Positions 26,420 through 35,712 of a stretch of 64,000 nucleotides of DNA are shown piece after piece; position 1 is the first letter of the stretch; every line of letters starts with the position of its first letter. Location: positions 1,312,501 through 1,376,500 of the forward strand of contig NZ_CP015125.1 in assembly GCF_001653755.1 (NCBI RefSeq), written 5' to 3'. The position numbers and the translations under genes were made by a program. Below the pieces are notes generated by a model. The model worked only from the letters and a program-made list of their open reading frames with translations. It was not told where the DNA came from and did not search any database. Source of the stretch: Dokdonia donghaensis DSW-1 (GTDB taxonomy: Bacteria; Bacteroidota; Bacteroidia; Flavobacteriales; Flavobacteriaceae).

Positions 26420-26925
26420 AGATCAAGTCGCATTATATAATCGGTTTGAATCTCTGCAATCATATCATAATCGTGAGTGCCTACTATCTTAAAACCGTGT
26501 CTTTTATAAAATTTTATGGCCTCTGGGTTTTCTTCCCAAACGCCCAGCCAAATGTAGTTTTTTTCTAACTCCTTTGCTTTAGAAATCGCAAATTCTATAA
26601 GCTCGCTTCCATAGCCTTTCCTTAAGTAGGGGATATCTATGTAGATACGTTCTACTTCTAATCCATTTTCTTCTTGAAATTCTGTTTGGGCGTTGCCCGT
26701 ATTGAGTTTCAAATAGCCTAGAATTTCCTCCTTGTCTTTATAAAAATACCAGTATGAATCTGGGTTAGATAGTTGTTTTTTAAGGTGCGCTTTCGCGAAA
26801 GCGTCTTCATAATACCTCTCAATCACACCAGGTGCATTTTTTGAAGCAAAAGCTGCCGAGTAGCTGCGCATAGCAAGAGCACGGAGGGTAGTAAGATCTT
26901 TTAATGTGATAGGAGTGAGGCGCAT
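26416..26925 (-). CDS. GNAT-family N-acetyltransferase
   Basis: A 169-residue GNAT protein with IYIDIPYLRKGYGSELIEFAISKAKE (motif A, about 92-117) and the C-terminal NPEAIKFYKRHGFKIVGTHDY block typical of spermidine- and ribosomal-protein-type acetyltransferases. Substrate unknown. It overlaps sdaA by 4 bp and begins 6 bp from the end of the CPBP gene, so the three probably form one transcript. A palindrome encodes DAFAKAH in the N-terminal part. Confidence 0.85.
   Translation of the reverse strand: MRLTPITLKDLTTLRALAMRSYSAAFASKNAPGVIERYYEDAFAKAHLKKQLSNPDSYWYFYKDKEEILGYLKLNTGNAQTEFQEENGLEVERIYIDIPYLRKGYGSELIEFAISKAKELEKNYIWLGVWEENPEAIKFYKRHGFKIVGTHDYDMIAEIQTDYIMRLDL
26788..26803. repeat. Palindrome copy 11 (in the GNAT gene)
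   Basis: A 16-bp perfect palindrome, read E-D-A-F-A-K-A-H. Confidence 0.9.
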
Positions 26926-26931
26926 ACTGAC

Positions 26932-27552
26932 CTAGCTTGTTGTGGTACGAGAAATAATTAAAATAATGATTACAAAACCGTTATTCATCGCGTGGAGTGC
27001 CATAGGCCAAACAATGTTTTCATTTTTGATTTTAAGTAATCCCATCATAAACCCTGAAATTATTCTAGGTATAATAAGCGCAATGAGCGCTGCATTAAGC
27101 ACAAAGGTGTCTACATAATTATTAATATGTACCATACCAAAAAGTAGCGAACTCACAATAAGAACAACCGTAGAATGTCGTGATAAGAAGTTGCGTATTT
27201 TGAGGGTACTTTGCTCAGGTATAAGCTGTTTAAGAATCGTAAATACGGTAAATAAGAATACGGCTATAAATCCAAGTTTTACAGCCCAGTGCACATCTGT
27301 AGGAATAAATTTATTTGAGTAAAAAAGTGGCCAGGAGCATAAAAGCAATATCACATCTGCGTGAGAAGGTTTTATAAGCGTGCGGAACATCATCTCCTCA
27401 ATAATGGGAGCAAATATTACCGCAAGTACAAATAACTTAAGCGGGTTGTCTTGCAAGAGTTCCCTTAAGAAACTTTGCTCATATTGCTCTTCAAATAGAT
27501 CTGGAAACTGAGTCTTTACAATGCCAAATGCAATGAAAAATACGATGTACAA
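26932..27552 (-). CDS. CPBP-family intramembrane metalloprotease
   Basis: A multi-helix membrane protein with the Abi/CPBP motif FAPIIEEMMFRTLI (EExxxR), later histidines in FGMVHINNY, and MALHAMNNGF. Such proteases are related to CAAX prenyl proteases and have varied roles. The only usual start is TTG at 27552, which begins inside a helix (YIVFFIAFG). The frame stays open upstream to a stop at 27604-27606 and encodes LINKTSNLVRYYLYLWALYIVFF, a natural-looking N-terminus with no ATG, GTG or TTG before 27552. Translation may start at a rare codon such as ATC at 27600. Confidence 0.7.
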   Translation of the reverse strand: MYIVFFIAFGIVKTQFPDLFEEQYEQSFLRELLQDNPLKLFVLAVIFAPIIEEMMFRTLIKPSHADVILLLCSWPLFYSNKFIPTDVHWAVKLGFIAVFLFTVFTILKQLIPEQSTLKIRNFLSRHSTVVLIVSSLLFGMVHINNYVDTFVLNAALIALIIPRIISGFMMGLLKIKNENIVWPMALHAMNNGFVIIILIISRTTTS

Positions 27553-27643
27553 CGCCCAGAGATAGAGGTAATACCTTACGAGATTTGAGGTTTTATTGAT
27601 AAGCTAGTTTTTGAGTAAAGTGACTTTTATTGAGAGAATAAAG

Positions 27644-28675
27644 TTACTCAATACTTCGCACTTTTTGCTCCCATTTCCAAGCGCTTGTCATCGCCTCATC
27701 TAGTGTGCTTTCTGATTTCCAGCCTAAGTCCTCATTTGCTTTTGTAGTATCTGCATAAGCCGCAGTAATATCTCCCTCACGACGATCTACTATTTTATAA
27801 TTAAGGCTTTTACCAGAAACTTTCTCAAAGGACTTAATCACTTCTAGTACAGAACTTCCTGTTCCAGTACCCACATTAAAAACCTCAAAGTTAGAGGCGT
27901 TTTTTCCTTGGAGAAGACGTTCTAAAGCTACTACATGCGCTTTTGCCAGATCTACTACATGAATGTAATCTCGTACCGCTGTCCCATCTTCAGTAGGATA
28001 ATCATCTCCAAAGACTGATAGTTCTTCTCTAATTCCAATTCCTGTTTGGGTAATAAAAGGTACTAAGTTAGCAGGAACTCCGAGAGGCAGCTCTCCAATT
28101 TGGGCAGTAGGATGGGAACCTATTGGATTAAAGTATCGTAAGGCGATGGCTTTAAGTCGTGGTACTACCTTACAAGTATCTCTTATGATTTCTTCACCTA
28201 TTTGTTTGGTGTTACCATACGGCGACTCTGCAGGTTTTACAGGTGCATTTTCTGTGATAGGTAATTCGTCTGCTTGTCCATATACTGTGCAAGAAGAACT
28301 AAATATAAAGGATGCCTCTTTCTTTTGAGAAAGCTCTTGTAATATATATACAAGTGTACCTAAGTTATTTTCATAGTATAACAATGGTTTCTCTACGCTT
28401 TCTCCCACAGCTTTGGAGGCTGCAAAGTGAACGAGCCCTTGCACATCTTGATGTCGTTTAAAAAAGTCTTGAACTTTAGATTTCTCTCTTAAATCGAATA
28501 CTTCTAATTTAGGAGTTTTACCCGTAATTGCCGTAATTCCTTTGAGCACATCTCGAGAGGAGTTTGAGCAGTTATCTATAATAACTACATCGTGTCCAAT
28601 ATTCTGAAGCTCAACCACAGTATGTGATCCTATAAAACCAAGTCCTCCTGTTACTACTATCTTCATGTTATTCAC
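27644..28675 (-). CDS. galE: UDP-glucose 4-epimerase
   Basis: GalE interconverts UDP-galactose and UDP-glucose, closing the Leloir pathway with galK and galT further right. NAD-binding GGLGFIGSHTVVEL (about 9-22), the Ser in SSSCTVYG and the catalytic Y-G-N-T-K are present. 343 residues is normal; the start may be Met3 or Met4. It is the last gene of the minus-strand galactose/glycerol series. A -7 box (minus TACTTTTG, 28779-28786) suggests it also has its own promoter. Confidence 0.94.
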   Translation of the reverse strand: MNNMKIVVTGGLGFIGSHTVVELQNIGHDVVIIDNCSNSSRDVLKGITAITGKTPKLEVFDLREKSKVQDFFKRHQDVQGLVHFAASKAVGESVEKPLLYYENNLGTLVYILQELSQKKEASFIFSSSCTVYGQADELPITENAPVKPAESPYGNTKQIGEEIIRDTCKVVPRLKAIALRYFNPIGSHPTAQIGELPLGVPANLVPFITQTGIGIREELSVFGDDYPTEDGTAVRDYIHVVDLAKAHVVALERLLQGKNASNFEVFNVGTGTGSSVLEVIKSFEKVSGKSLNYKIVDRREGDITAAYADTTKANEDLGWKSESTLDEAMTSAWKWEQKVRSIE

Positions 28676-28778
28676 GCGAAAGCAGGAATCTTAACCCGCA
28701 AACGACTTTGTTTATTATCTGTGAGGGCAGATGATTCTTATTGTTTTGTTCTTATTTTCAATGCGTATTACATTTTGG

Positions 28779-28786
28779 CAAAAGTA
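28779..28786 (-). promoter_or_regulatory. Putative -7 box of galE
   Basis: The minus strand reads TACTTTTG, matching TAnnTTTG. The nearest TTG is only 14 nt upstream, which is short, so support is partial. Confidence 0.35.
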
Positions 28787-28832
28787 AAAGTAATTCGAAG
28801 CAATGATTAGACTATTTCTAAAATGCCTTTTT

Positions 28833-30476
28833 TTAAAATATTAAATACGTGCTTAAAACTAAAAGGGCGATTAGTATTCCAACTACATAAGCATACTTCC
28901 AAGGAGTCGTATCAATTGCTTGCGTTTGTGTTGGGACATAAACATCAGTTTTAGGTTTCATAGCTCCTACAATAAGCATTATTACAATATTTACTGTGAA
29001 TAATATGCCCATCACATGTAAAAAGTGAGGAAATGCTTCTGCTTTAATAATTGCGAGTTCTGCCGCATCTGTTATTCCATTTGAAGCGGCTTTTGCAAGG
29101 GCAGCTTCTTGAAAGCTAGGTCTCATAAATATTGTACATACGTACATGATCACACCAGCGATTAATACGATTTTGGCACCTAGGGCAGGTACTTTCTTTG
29201 TTAGAATACCTACAAGAACTACCGCAAGGATAGGCACACTTAGACTACCCAAAGCTTGTTGAATGTAATCAAAAAGTCCTGCAGGGGCATTTGCGATGAA
29301 TGGGGCAATCGTCATAGATACTAACGCTAGTCCAAGTCCAAAATACTTTCCAGCTTTTACCGCACGATGTTCTGAGGCTTCGCTATTAAAGAATTTTTTA
29401 TACAAGTCAAAACCAAAGAGGGTAGCACTACTATTTAATAGGCTATTAAATGAACTGAGTACAGCACCAAATAAAACTGCTGCAAAGAAACCCACAAGTG
29501 CTGGTGGTAATACTTCTTTTACTAATTGAGGATACGCCTTATCTGCAGACTCTAGATTTCCATCAAAAACATTCCACGCGATAATACCTGGAAGCACTAC
29601 GATTACTGGAATTAAGAACTTTACAAAAGCCGCAAGCATCACTCCTTTCTGGCCTTCTTTTAAGCTTTTTGCTCCAAAAACACGTTGCAATATAGATTGA
29701 TTTGTTCCCCAGTAATACATCTGGGCGATCATCATTCCTGTAAAGATTGTGCCTACTGGAATAGAAGAAGTCACATCACCAGTCACATCAAATTTATCTT
29801 GATTTTCTGTCCAAAGTATGCTTAGTCCATCACCTACGCTACCATCACCTATGAGTTTAAGACCAAAATATGGAATGAGTAACCCACCTATTAGTAGACC
29901 AATCGCATTGATAAGATCAGAAACCGCTACAGCTTTAAGGCCTCCGAAAATTGCGTAAATAATTCCTATGATTCCAATACTCCAAACGCATAACCAGATA
30001 ACCGATCCTTCAGACATATCTAGTAGACTTGGTAGGTCAAACATAGTGCTAAAAGCAAGCGATCCCGAGTAAAGGATTGTTGGAAGTAAAACAATACCAA
30101 AAGCAATTAGGAATAATATAGAAAGAATAGCCTTTGTATTTTCGTCAAAACGCTCTTCAATAAATTCAGGGATTGTTGTGATTCCCTTATGCATATACTT
30201 AGGTAAGAAATATACTGCGGTAATCACCATCGCAATGGCTGCTAGGGTTTCCCAAGCCATCACAAGAATTCCTTCTGAAAACGCTTGCCCGTTTAGACCA
30301 ACGATTTGCTCTGCAGATAGATTGGTAAGTAGCAGTGATCCAGCTATAGTGAGTGCACCAAGACTTCGCCCTCCTAGATAGTAACCGTCTGCGCTTTTTT
30401 CGTCAGTGCCACGTGTTTTCCACCAAGCGTATCCAGCTACTAGTAATGTAAATCCAAGAAAAGAAATGAGTCCCAT
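28833..30476 (-). CDS. Sodium/solute symporter, SGLT-like
   Basis: A 547-residue SSS-family permease with about 14 transmembrane helices. SADGYYLGGRSLGALTIAGS and the NLSAEQIVGLNGQAF segment closely match Vibrio vSGLT, the sodium/galactose symporter, and the length is almost identical. In this locus it should carry the galactoside or galactose across the inner membrane with sodium. Because the alpha-galactosidase has no signal peptide, import of the intact galactoside is the simpler model; that is inference. Confidence 0.88.
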   Translation of the reverse strand: MGLISFLGFTLLVAGYAWWKTRGTDEKSADGYYLGGRSLGALTIAGSLLLTNLSAEQIVGLNGQAFSEGILVMAWETLAAIAMVITAVYFLPKYMHKGITTIPEFIEERFDENTKAILSILFLIAFGIVLLPTILYSGSLAFSTMFDLPSLLDMSEGSVIWLCVWSIGIIGIIYAIFGGLKAVAVSDLINAIGLLIGGLLIPYFGLKLIGDGSVGDGLSILWTENQDKFDVTGDVTSSIPVGTIFTGMMIAQMYYWGTNQSILQRVFGAKSLKEGQKGVMLAAFVKFLIPVIVVLPGIIAWNVFDGNLESADKAYPQLVKEVLPPALVGFFAAVLFGAVLSSFNSLLNSSATLFGFDLYKKFFNSEASEHRAVKAGKYFGLGLALVSMTIAPFIANAPAGLFDYIQQALGSLSVPILAVVLVGILTKKVPALGAKIVLIAGVIMYVCTIFMRPSFQEAALAKAASNGITDAAELAIIKAEAFPHFLHVMGILFTVNIVIMLIVGAMKPKTDVYVPTQTQAIDTTPWKYAYVVGILIALLVLSTYLIF

Positions 30477-30721
30477 ATGGTTTGGTTTTTTATTAATCTA
30501 TGGTCTAAAATATGACATTTTAATATAATATTAAGAGTTCTGTTAACAAGCTTGTAACTATAACGTTTTCGTCAATTTCTTTCGCTTTCGCGAAAACTGG
30601 AGAACCTCAAGAAATTCCCTGTATTTAAGCTACGGCTCTTTCGACTCTATCCGAGTCTGCAGTGCTGGTTCAGTTTTACAGTATGATTGAAATCGTTAGC
30701 ATTTTTCGCGAAAGGGAAACC
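30477..30721. other. Spacer with two degenerate palindromes
   Basis: 245 bp between the GlpK-GlpD fusion gene and the symporter gene. It holds one-sided copies of the window palindrome at 30583-30595 (CGCTTTCGCGAAA) and 30704-30714 (TTTCGCGAAAG), and a small GACTC..GAGTC hairpin (30643-30657). I see no good promoter or terminator. Confidence 0.5.
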
Positions 30722-33700
30722 CTATACAAACTCTTCTTCATAATATTCACTCGCGTCTTGGACGAGTATATTGAGATACTCATTTTCCCTTTCTACACGA
30801 GCTTCATCCCATCCTAAATAACGTATCATATCTTCTTGAACAAGATTGCGATATTGATGCACAGAGTGTATGTCAAAATAAAGACGCCCAGTTCTTCTTA
30901 CGAAAAAGTCGGTGAGACTATTAGTCATCTCGTGATGAACACTATACCATATTTCTGCACGAACCAAACGCTCTTCTGGATTTCCATTTAAAAAGTAACT
31001 CATCTTATCAATAATAGTATCGCTCTGTTTGCCATAGGTAGTCGCTAGATACCAGCTTTGATACTCATTTGAAATTCCAGATTCCTTGAGACGTTTTGCA
31101 ATTTCTTGTTGGTAAGCATCCACCTCCTTTGTGTTTTGTAAAGGCTCTGAGGTGAGGGGTATTTTCTCCGTATACGACTTTACAAGGTGCTCTTTTTTCT
31201 TATCTGGAACGTTCTTTAGTACGCGATCTATAACGCGTTGTGCCATTTTACGATAGCCAGTAAGTTTGCCACCAGCGATAGAAATAAGACCTGTTTTAGA
31301 TTCAAATATTTCGTCTTTGCGACTTAACTCCGACGGATCTTTTCCATCTTCGTGTATAAGTGGTCGCAGCCCAGCCCAGTTTGATTCTATATCATCTATC
31401 TCAAGATTAAGATCTGGGAACATATTATTTGTTGCGTCAAGTAAGTAGTTAGCATCCTCTTTTGTGGCTACTACACGATTAAGATTGCCGTTATAGTTAG
31501 TATCTGTAGTTCCTACGTAAGTAGATCTCCCTCTTGGAATGGCAAATATCATACGACCATCCGGTACGTCAAAGTAAATAGACTGCGTGAGCGGAAAGCG
31601 TTCTCTTGAAAATACAATATGGACTCCTTTGGTAAGATGCAGATACTTATTATTCATTGAGTGATCTTTCTTGCGAAGTAAATCTACCCAAGGTCCCGCA
31701 GCAGAAACATAGTGCTGCGCCTTTAATTTAAATGTCTTTTGAGTGTTGTGGTCAAAGCATTGCAAGCTTTTAATCTTTCCGTCATCATCGTATTTAAACG
31801 ACTTCATCTCACAATAATTGATGATGGTCGCTCCAAATGTTGCTGCTTTTTTGAGCAGCTCTACTGTAAGACGGGCATCGTCTGTGCGGTACTCTGCATA
31901 ATAACCGCCACCTACAAGGTTTTCTTTATTAAGAAGGGGCTCGCGAGAGGCTGTTTCTTCTGCACTTAGCATTTTACGTTTGTCATCTCCTTCTACATTA
32001 GCTAGGAAATCGTATACCTTTAGACCAATGGCTGTCATCATCTTGCCATAGGTTCCTCCTTCTATCAGAGGTAATAACATTTTTTCTGGAACAACTAGGT
32101 GAGGAGCGAGGGTGTGTACGATCGCGCGTTCACTCCCAGACTCTTTTACAAGTCCAATTTCCATTTGCTTGAGATAACGTAAACCTCCGTGTATGAGTTT
32201 CGTAGATTTATTACTAGTTCCAGAAGCAAAGTCATTCTTTTCAATAAGACACACTTTCATTCCTCTGGAAGATGCATCTAATGCGATACCCGCTCCTGTC
32301 ACACCTCCACCTATGACGATAAGGTCAAACTTCTCCCGTTGCGCGCGATTAATTTGCATCTCTCTATCTAATACAGAAAAACGCATAGGCGCATCATCTT
32401 GGGTAGTGAGCATTTGGTTCGTAGTACTCTTGGTACGAGCTACGGCATTTTTCCAGCCAGTGTATTTTTTATTTCTTTCGTATTCTGTAATGGCGGGTTC
32501 AAATATGGTATCTACTTGGCGTATTTTGGCGATATCTTTTTTATTCCAGATGCCTGCCTGTATGCCTGCTAGAAATGCAGCACCTAAGGCAGTCACCTCA
32601 AGCATTTTTGGACGATCTACTTCTACATTAAGAATATCAGATTGAAACTGCATTAAGTAATTATTTGCAGTGGCGCCGCCGTCTACCTTAAGCGCTTTCA
32701 TTTGCTTGCCAGAGTCTTCTATCATTGCATCCAGAACGTCACGAGTTTGGTATGCAAGTGCATCTACAGTGGCTTTTATGATATCGTTTTTTCCAGAGTC
32801 TAGCGTAAGTCCATAAATGGCACCTTTTGCATCCATATCCCAATAGGGAGCTCCTAATCCTGCAAAGGCAGGAACGACATATAAATCATCGCTAGAAGTT
32901 GTGGTTTTACAGATTTCTTCGGTGTCTTTTGCGTGATCTATTACTTGAAGTTTATCCCGTAACCATTGTACAGAGGCTCCTCCCACAAAAATGGATCCTT
33001 CTAGAGCATACTTTACTTTTCCGTCAGGCAAGCTTGCACAGAGTGTTGTGAGTAATCCATTTTTAGAATGAAAAGGTTTTTTTCCTGTGTTCATTAATAA
33101 AAAGCAACCGGTTCCGTAGGTGTTTTTGGCCATTCCAGATTTATAGCCTCCTTGGCCAAAGAGTGATGCTTGCTGATCACCCGCGACTCCACAAATCGGA
33201 ATTTTGTGTCCATCTAATTCAACAGTGCCAAAGTCAGATGCTGAGTTCTGAACCGTTGGCAACATTGAGTGGGGGATGTTAAGCGCTTCGAGCATCTTTT
33301 CATCCCATTTAAGATCTATAATGTTGTAGAGGAGTGTTCGGCTGGCATTAGAGTGATCTGTAGCGTGTACTTTTCCATTGGTAAATTTCCAGATAAGCCA
33401 GGTATCTATGGTTCCAAAAAGTAAGTTGCCTTGTTGCGCTTTCGCGAAAGCGCCCTCTACATTATCCAATATCCACTTTGCCTTGGTCCCAGAAAAATAG
33501 GAATCTATAATGAGTCCCGTATTCTTTTGAACATAGGCTCCTAAATCCTGAGATTTGAGTTGCTCACATATGCTCTTGGTACGTTTATCTAGCCAAACGA
33601 TCGCGTTGTATACGGGTTCTCCTGTGGTCTTATCCCAAACGACAGTCGTTTCTCGCTGGTTCGTAATCCCTATTCCGGCGATTTCTTCAATAGAAATGTC

Positions 33701-33901
33701 TGAAGTATCGATGACTTCTCTAAAGGTAGCTTGCTGTGCCTCAAAAATTTCAATGGGGTCGTGCTCGACCCATCCGTGTTTAGGATACTGTTGCGTAAGT
33801 TCTTTTTGGGCAATGTTTCTAATAGTACCTTGATCGTTAAAAATGATAGCTCTCGTGCTCGTTGTACCTTGATCAAAGGCTATGATGTATTTCTTTTTCA
33901 T
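30722..33901 (-). CDS. Bifunctional glycerol kinase / glycerol-3-phosphate dehydrogenase fusion
   Basis: One uninterrupted frame of 1059 residues. Residues 1 to about 500 are a complete glycerol kinase (FDQGTTSTRAIIFND at the N-terminus, GDQQASLFGQGG, DGGATANNYLMQFQSD). Residues 506-1059 are a complete FAD-dependent glycerol-3-phosphate dehydrogenase (GGGVTGAG at 531-538, LIHGGLRYLKQ, DFFVRRTGRLYFD). Homologs of the second part start near MRFSVLDR, which is Met506 (32386), so a whole glpD is joined to a whole glpK through a short polar linker. The protein would turn glycerol into dihydroxyacetone phosphate in one polypeptide. A palindrome encodes GAFAKAQQG in the kinase. Confidence 0.92.
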   Translation of the reverse strand: MKKKYIIAFDQGTTSTRAIIFNDQGTIRNIAQKELTQQYPKHGWVEHDPIEIFEAQQATFREVIDTSDISIEEIAGIGITNQRETTVVWDKTTGEPVYNAIVWLDKRTKSICEQLKSQDLGAYVQKNTGLIIDSYFSGTKAKWILDNVEGAFAKAQQGNLLFGTIDTWLIWKFTNGKVHATDHSNASRTLLYNIIDLKWDEKMLEALNIPHSMLPTVQNSASDFGTVELDGHKIPICGVAGDQQASLFGQGGYKSGMAKNTYGTGCFLLMNTGKKPFHSKNGLLTTLCASLPDGKVKYALEGSIFVGGASVQWLRDKLQVIDHAKDTEEICKTTTSSDDLYVVPAFAGLGAPYWDMDAKGAIYGLTLDSGKNDIIKATVDALAYQTRDVLDAMIEDSGKQMKALKVDGGATANNYLMQFQSDILNVEVDRPKMLEVTALGAAFLAGIQAGIWNKKDIAKIRQVDTIFEPAITEYERNKKYTGWKNAVARTKSTTNQMLTTQDDAPMRFSVLDREMQINRAQREKFDLIVIGGGVTGAGIALDASSRGMKVCLIEKNDFASGTSNKSTKLIHGGLRYLKQMEIGLVKESGSERAIVHTLAPHLVVPEKMLLPLIEGGTYGKMMTAIGLKVYDFLANVEGDDKRKMLSAEETASREPLLNKENLVGGGYYAEYRTDDARLTVELLKKAATFGATIINYCEMKSFKYDDDGKIKSLQCFDHNTQKTFKLKAQHYVSAAGPWVDLLRKKDHSMNNKYLHLTKGVHIVFSRERFPLTQSIYFDVPDGRMIFAIPRGRSTYVGTTDTNYNGNLNRVVATKEDANYLLDATNNMFPDLNLEIDDIESNWAGLRPLIHEDGKDPSELSRKDEIFESKTGLISIAGGKLTGYRKMAQRVIDRVLKNVPDKKKEHLVKSYTEKIPLTSEPLQNTKEVDAYQQEIAKRLKESGISNEYQSWYLATTYGKQSDTIIDKMSYFLNGNPEERLVRAEIWYSVHHEMTNSLTDFFVRRTGRLYFDIHSVHQYRNLVQEDMIRYLGWDEARVERENEYLNILVQDASEYYEEEFV
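33436..33453. repeat. Palindrome copy 12 (in the glpK part of the fusion)
   Basis: An 18-bp perfect palindrome with GCGC arms, read G-A-F-A-K-A-Q. Other glycerol kinases have a segment of equal length here, so no residues were added. Confidence 0.9.
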
Positions 33902-33940
33902 AGATAAACTCGTTTTCCGAACGATTTCTAAAGTTAATGA

Positions 33941-35701
33941 TTACGCTCTTTTTAAACGAATAATTCCGCAAGAAGGTACCGCAATGTGTGTGATTCCTTT
34001 TTGTATGTGAATCGTGGTCTGATGGACGGTTGCTCCTTCTACATTTTGAACAAGACAAATGTAATCTCCGTAGTCTTTTGTACTTTCTAGCACGATACCT
34101 TCACCTATGCGAGCATTGAGAATATCTACTTGAATCGTTTCTTCTTCAAAAGAAACGACCTGCTTGTCATATACCCCAATCACCGTTAATCCCGTTGAAA
34201 CTGCTTTAATTATAGGATAGTTGCCTAAAGCATTAAATGGGGTAATATCTCCTTCGAGTAAAGTGCTTTTATTCTCGTTCCAATACTGGGTGTAAAAGCG
34301 AAGCATATTGATTTCTTCTGGCGTAGCTTCCGAAAGTTTGATCGATAGTTGTGGTACGCCAAAAAGACTATTAATGAGTTGTAACGACTTTTGTTCGAGC
34401 CCTTCTGTAGGGTGATAGGTAAACATATCTGCGTGGGTGGCTGTAGTTCCAGACATCATCCTTAAATCTGCAATACGTATACGGTTCATCACCGCATCTC
34501 CAGGACAGTCAAAAGCACGAAACATATTGCCATACTTGCGCATTGCGGGACCTACGTATTTTTGTCTAAACTCAATAACGCAGTTAGGATTGATCGCGTG
34601 TAATGTGTTAATTACATCTGTCATCAGGCGATCTACGGCTTCATTTACGGAAGAGAAATCTCTCCCGTTTTCCATTGTTAACTTGGTATTTCCATACGTT
34701 TTAAACTCATCGATAAAGTCCAGTTTAAAACCATCAAGATTCCAGTCTAAAAGTGCGTTTTTATAGAGGTCAATGAGATACTCTCTAACTTCTGGGTATC
34801 GTGGATCAAAAACGGGTGCCCACCGGTGTTCTTCGGTGAGGAATTTGCCTTCAAAACGTTTATAAGCATCACTTTCTTTACCGCAAAAGGGAACTGAGTA
34901 CCATAAAGCAATTTTCATCCCTGTATGATGTACTTCCTTTACAAATTCTGCCATTTCTGGAATACGTTCTGGCCTCCAGTCTCCCGTGTAGTCATAACCT
35001 CGATTGCTGTCATTAGTTTGCCAGCCGTCATCCAGAATAATAAGCTCGTACCCTAATTCTTTTGCTTTTGTGCACTCTCCCAGAAGTACCTTAGTGTCTA
35101 ATTCTTGATGAAAATTATACCAAGTAGAGTATACAGGAACTTTTGCTAGCTCAGGCGTATGCGAGGGTTTTAGATGGTCAAATCCTGCCCACCACTGCGC
35201 AACATCCTTCAAGCAGTTAGAAAAATGTCTCTTGCTTTCATCTATTCGTATAAACGTCTCATAACTAGAGATCGAGTGATGGCGTTCTGGAAAAAAAGTG
35301 ATATGTGAGTATAAGTAATTGTCTTCTTCGCGATATAAGGTGTTGAGTCGTGTTGTGTTAATAGCATCAGAACAAGCAAAAGTGATGACGTTCTGGTCAT
35401 CGTGTCCAAAAACTCCAATCACTGGGGAATCTACAGAAATACGAGATTCCATATGGTCTAGTTCCCAATCTGCCATAATACGTTTATTGAAATCTGTTGT
35501 GGGTTTCCAAATACCTTTTGCATTTAGCCCTAAAGTTTTCCACCGCAGGGTTACAGGGGCAGGCATAAAATCTCCATCTCCCGTCATCGTGAGTTTATAG
35601 GTGAAGATGCCGTTCTTTTCAGAATGGGGCGTGATATCTACTTGAAAAGCCGTTGCTTCTGTAATGATCTCAAAGGTATGTTGTTGTAGTACTTCTTCCA
35701 T
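33941..35701 (-). CDS. Alpha-galactosidase, GH36-like, cytoplasmic
   Basis: A 586-residue clan-D glycosidase. The barrel shows ILDDGWQTND, KIALWYSVPF, the nucleophile strand GFKLDFIDEF (Asp328 as K-x-D) and FRAFDCPGD (Asp398 or Asp402 as likely acid/base). These features fit GH36 alpha-galactosidases, which act with retention and release alpha-galactose. There is no signal peptide, so it should work in the cytoplasm on an imported galactoside. It lies 11 bp after the FG-GAP gene and 39 bp before the GlpK-GlpD gene, so it is in the same operon. Exact substrate is inferred from neighbours; assignment to GH27 or GH31 is less likely. Confidence 0.82.
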   Translation of the reverse strand: MEEVLQQHTFEIITEATAFQVDITPHSEKNGIFTYKLTMTGDGDFMPAPVTLRWKTLGLNAKGIWKPTTDFNKRIMADWELDHMESRISVDSPVIGVFGHDDQNVITFACSDAINTTRLNTLYREEDNYLYSHITFFPERHHSISSYETFIRIDESKRHFSNCLKDVAQWWAGFDHLKPSHTPELAKVPVYSTWYNFHQELDTKVLLGECTKAKELGYELIILDDGWQTNDSNRGYDYTGDWRPERIPEMAEFVKEVHHTGMKIALWYSVPFCGKESDAYKRFEGKFLTEEHRWAPVFDPRYPEVREYLIDLYKNALLDWNLDGFKLDFIDEFKTYGNTKLTMENGRDFSSVNEAVDRLMTDVINTLHAINPNCVIEFRQKYVGPAMRKYGNMFRAFDCPGDAVMNRIRIADLRMMSGTTATHADMFTYHPTEGLEQKSLQLINSLFGVPQLSIKLSEATPEEINMLRFYTQYWNENKSTLLEGDITPFNALGNYPIIKAVSTGLTVIGVYDKQVVSFEEETIQVDILNARIGEGIVLESTKDYGDYICLVQNVEGATVHQTTIHIQKGITHIAVPSCGIIRLKRA

Positions 35702-35712
35702 CAGTTCCGTTA

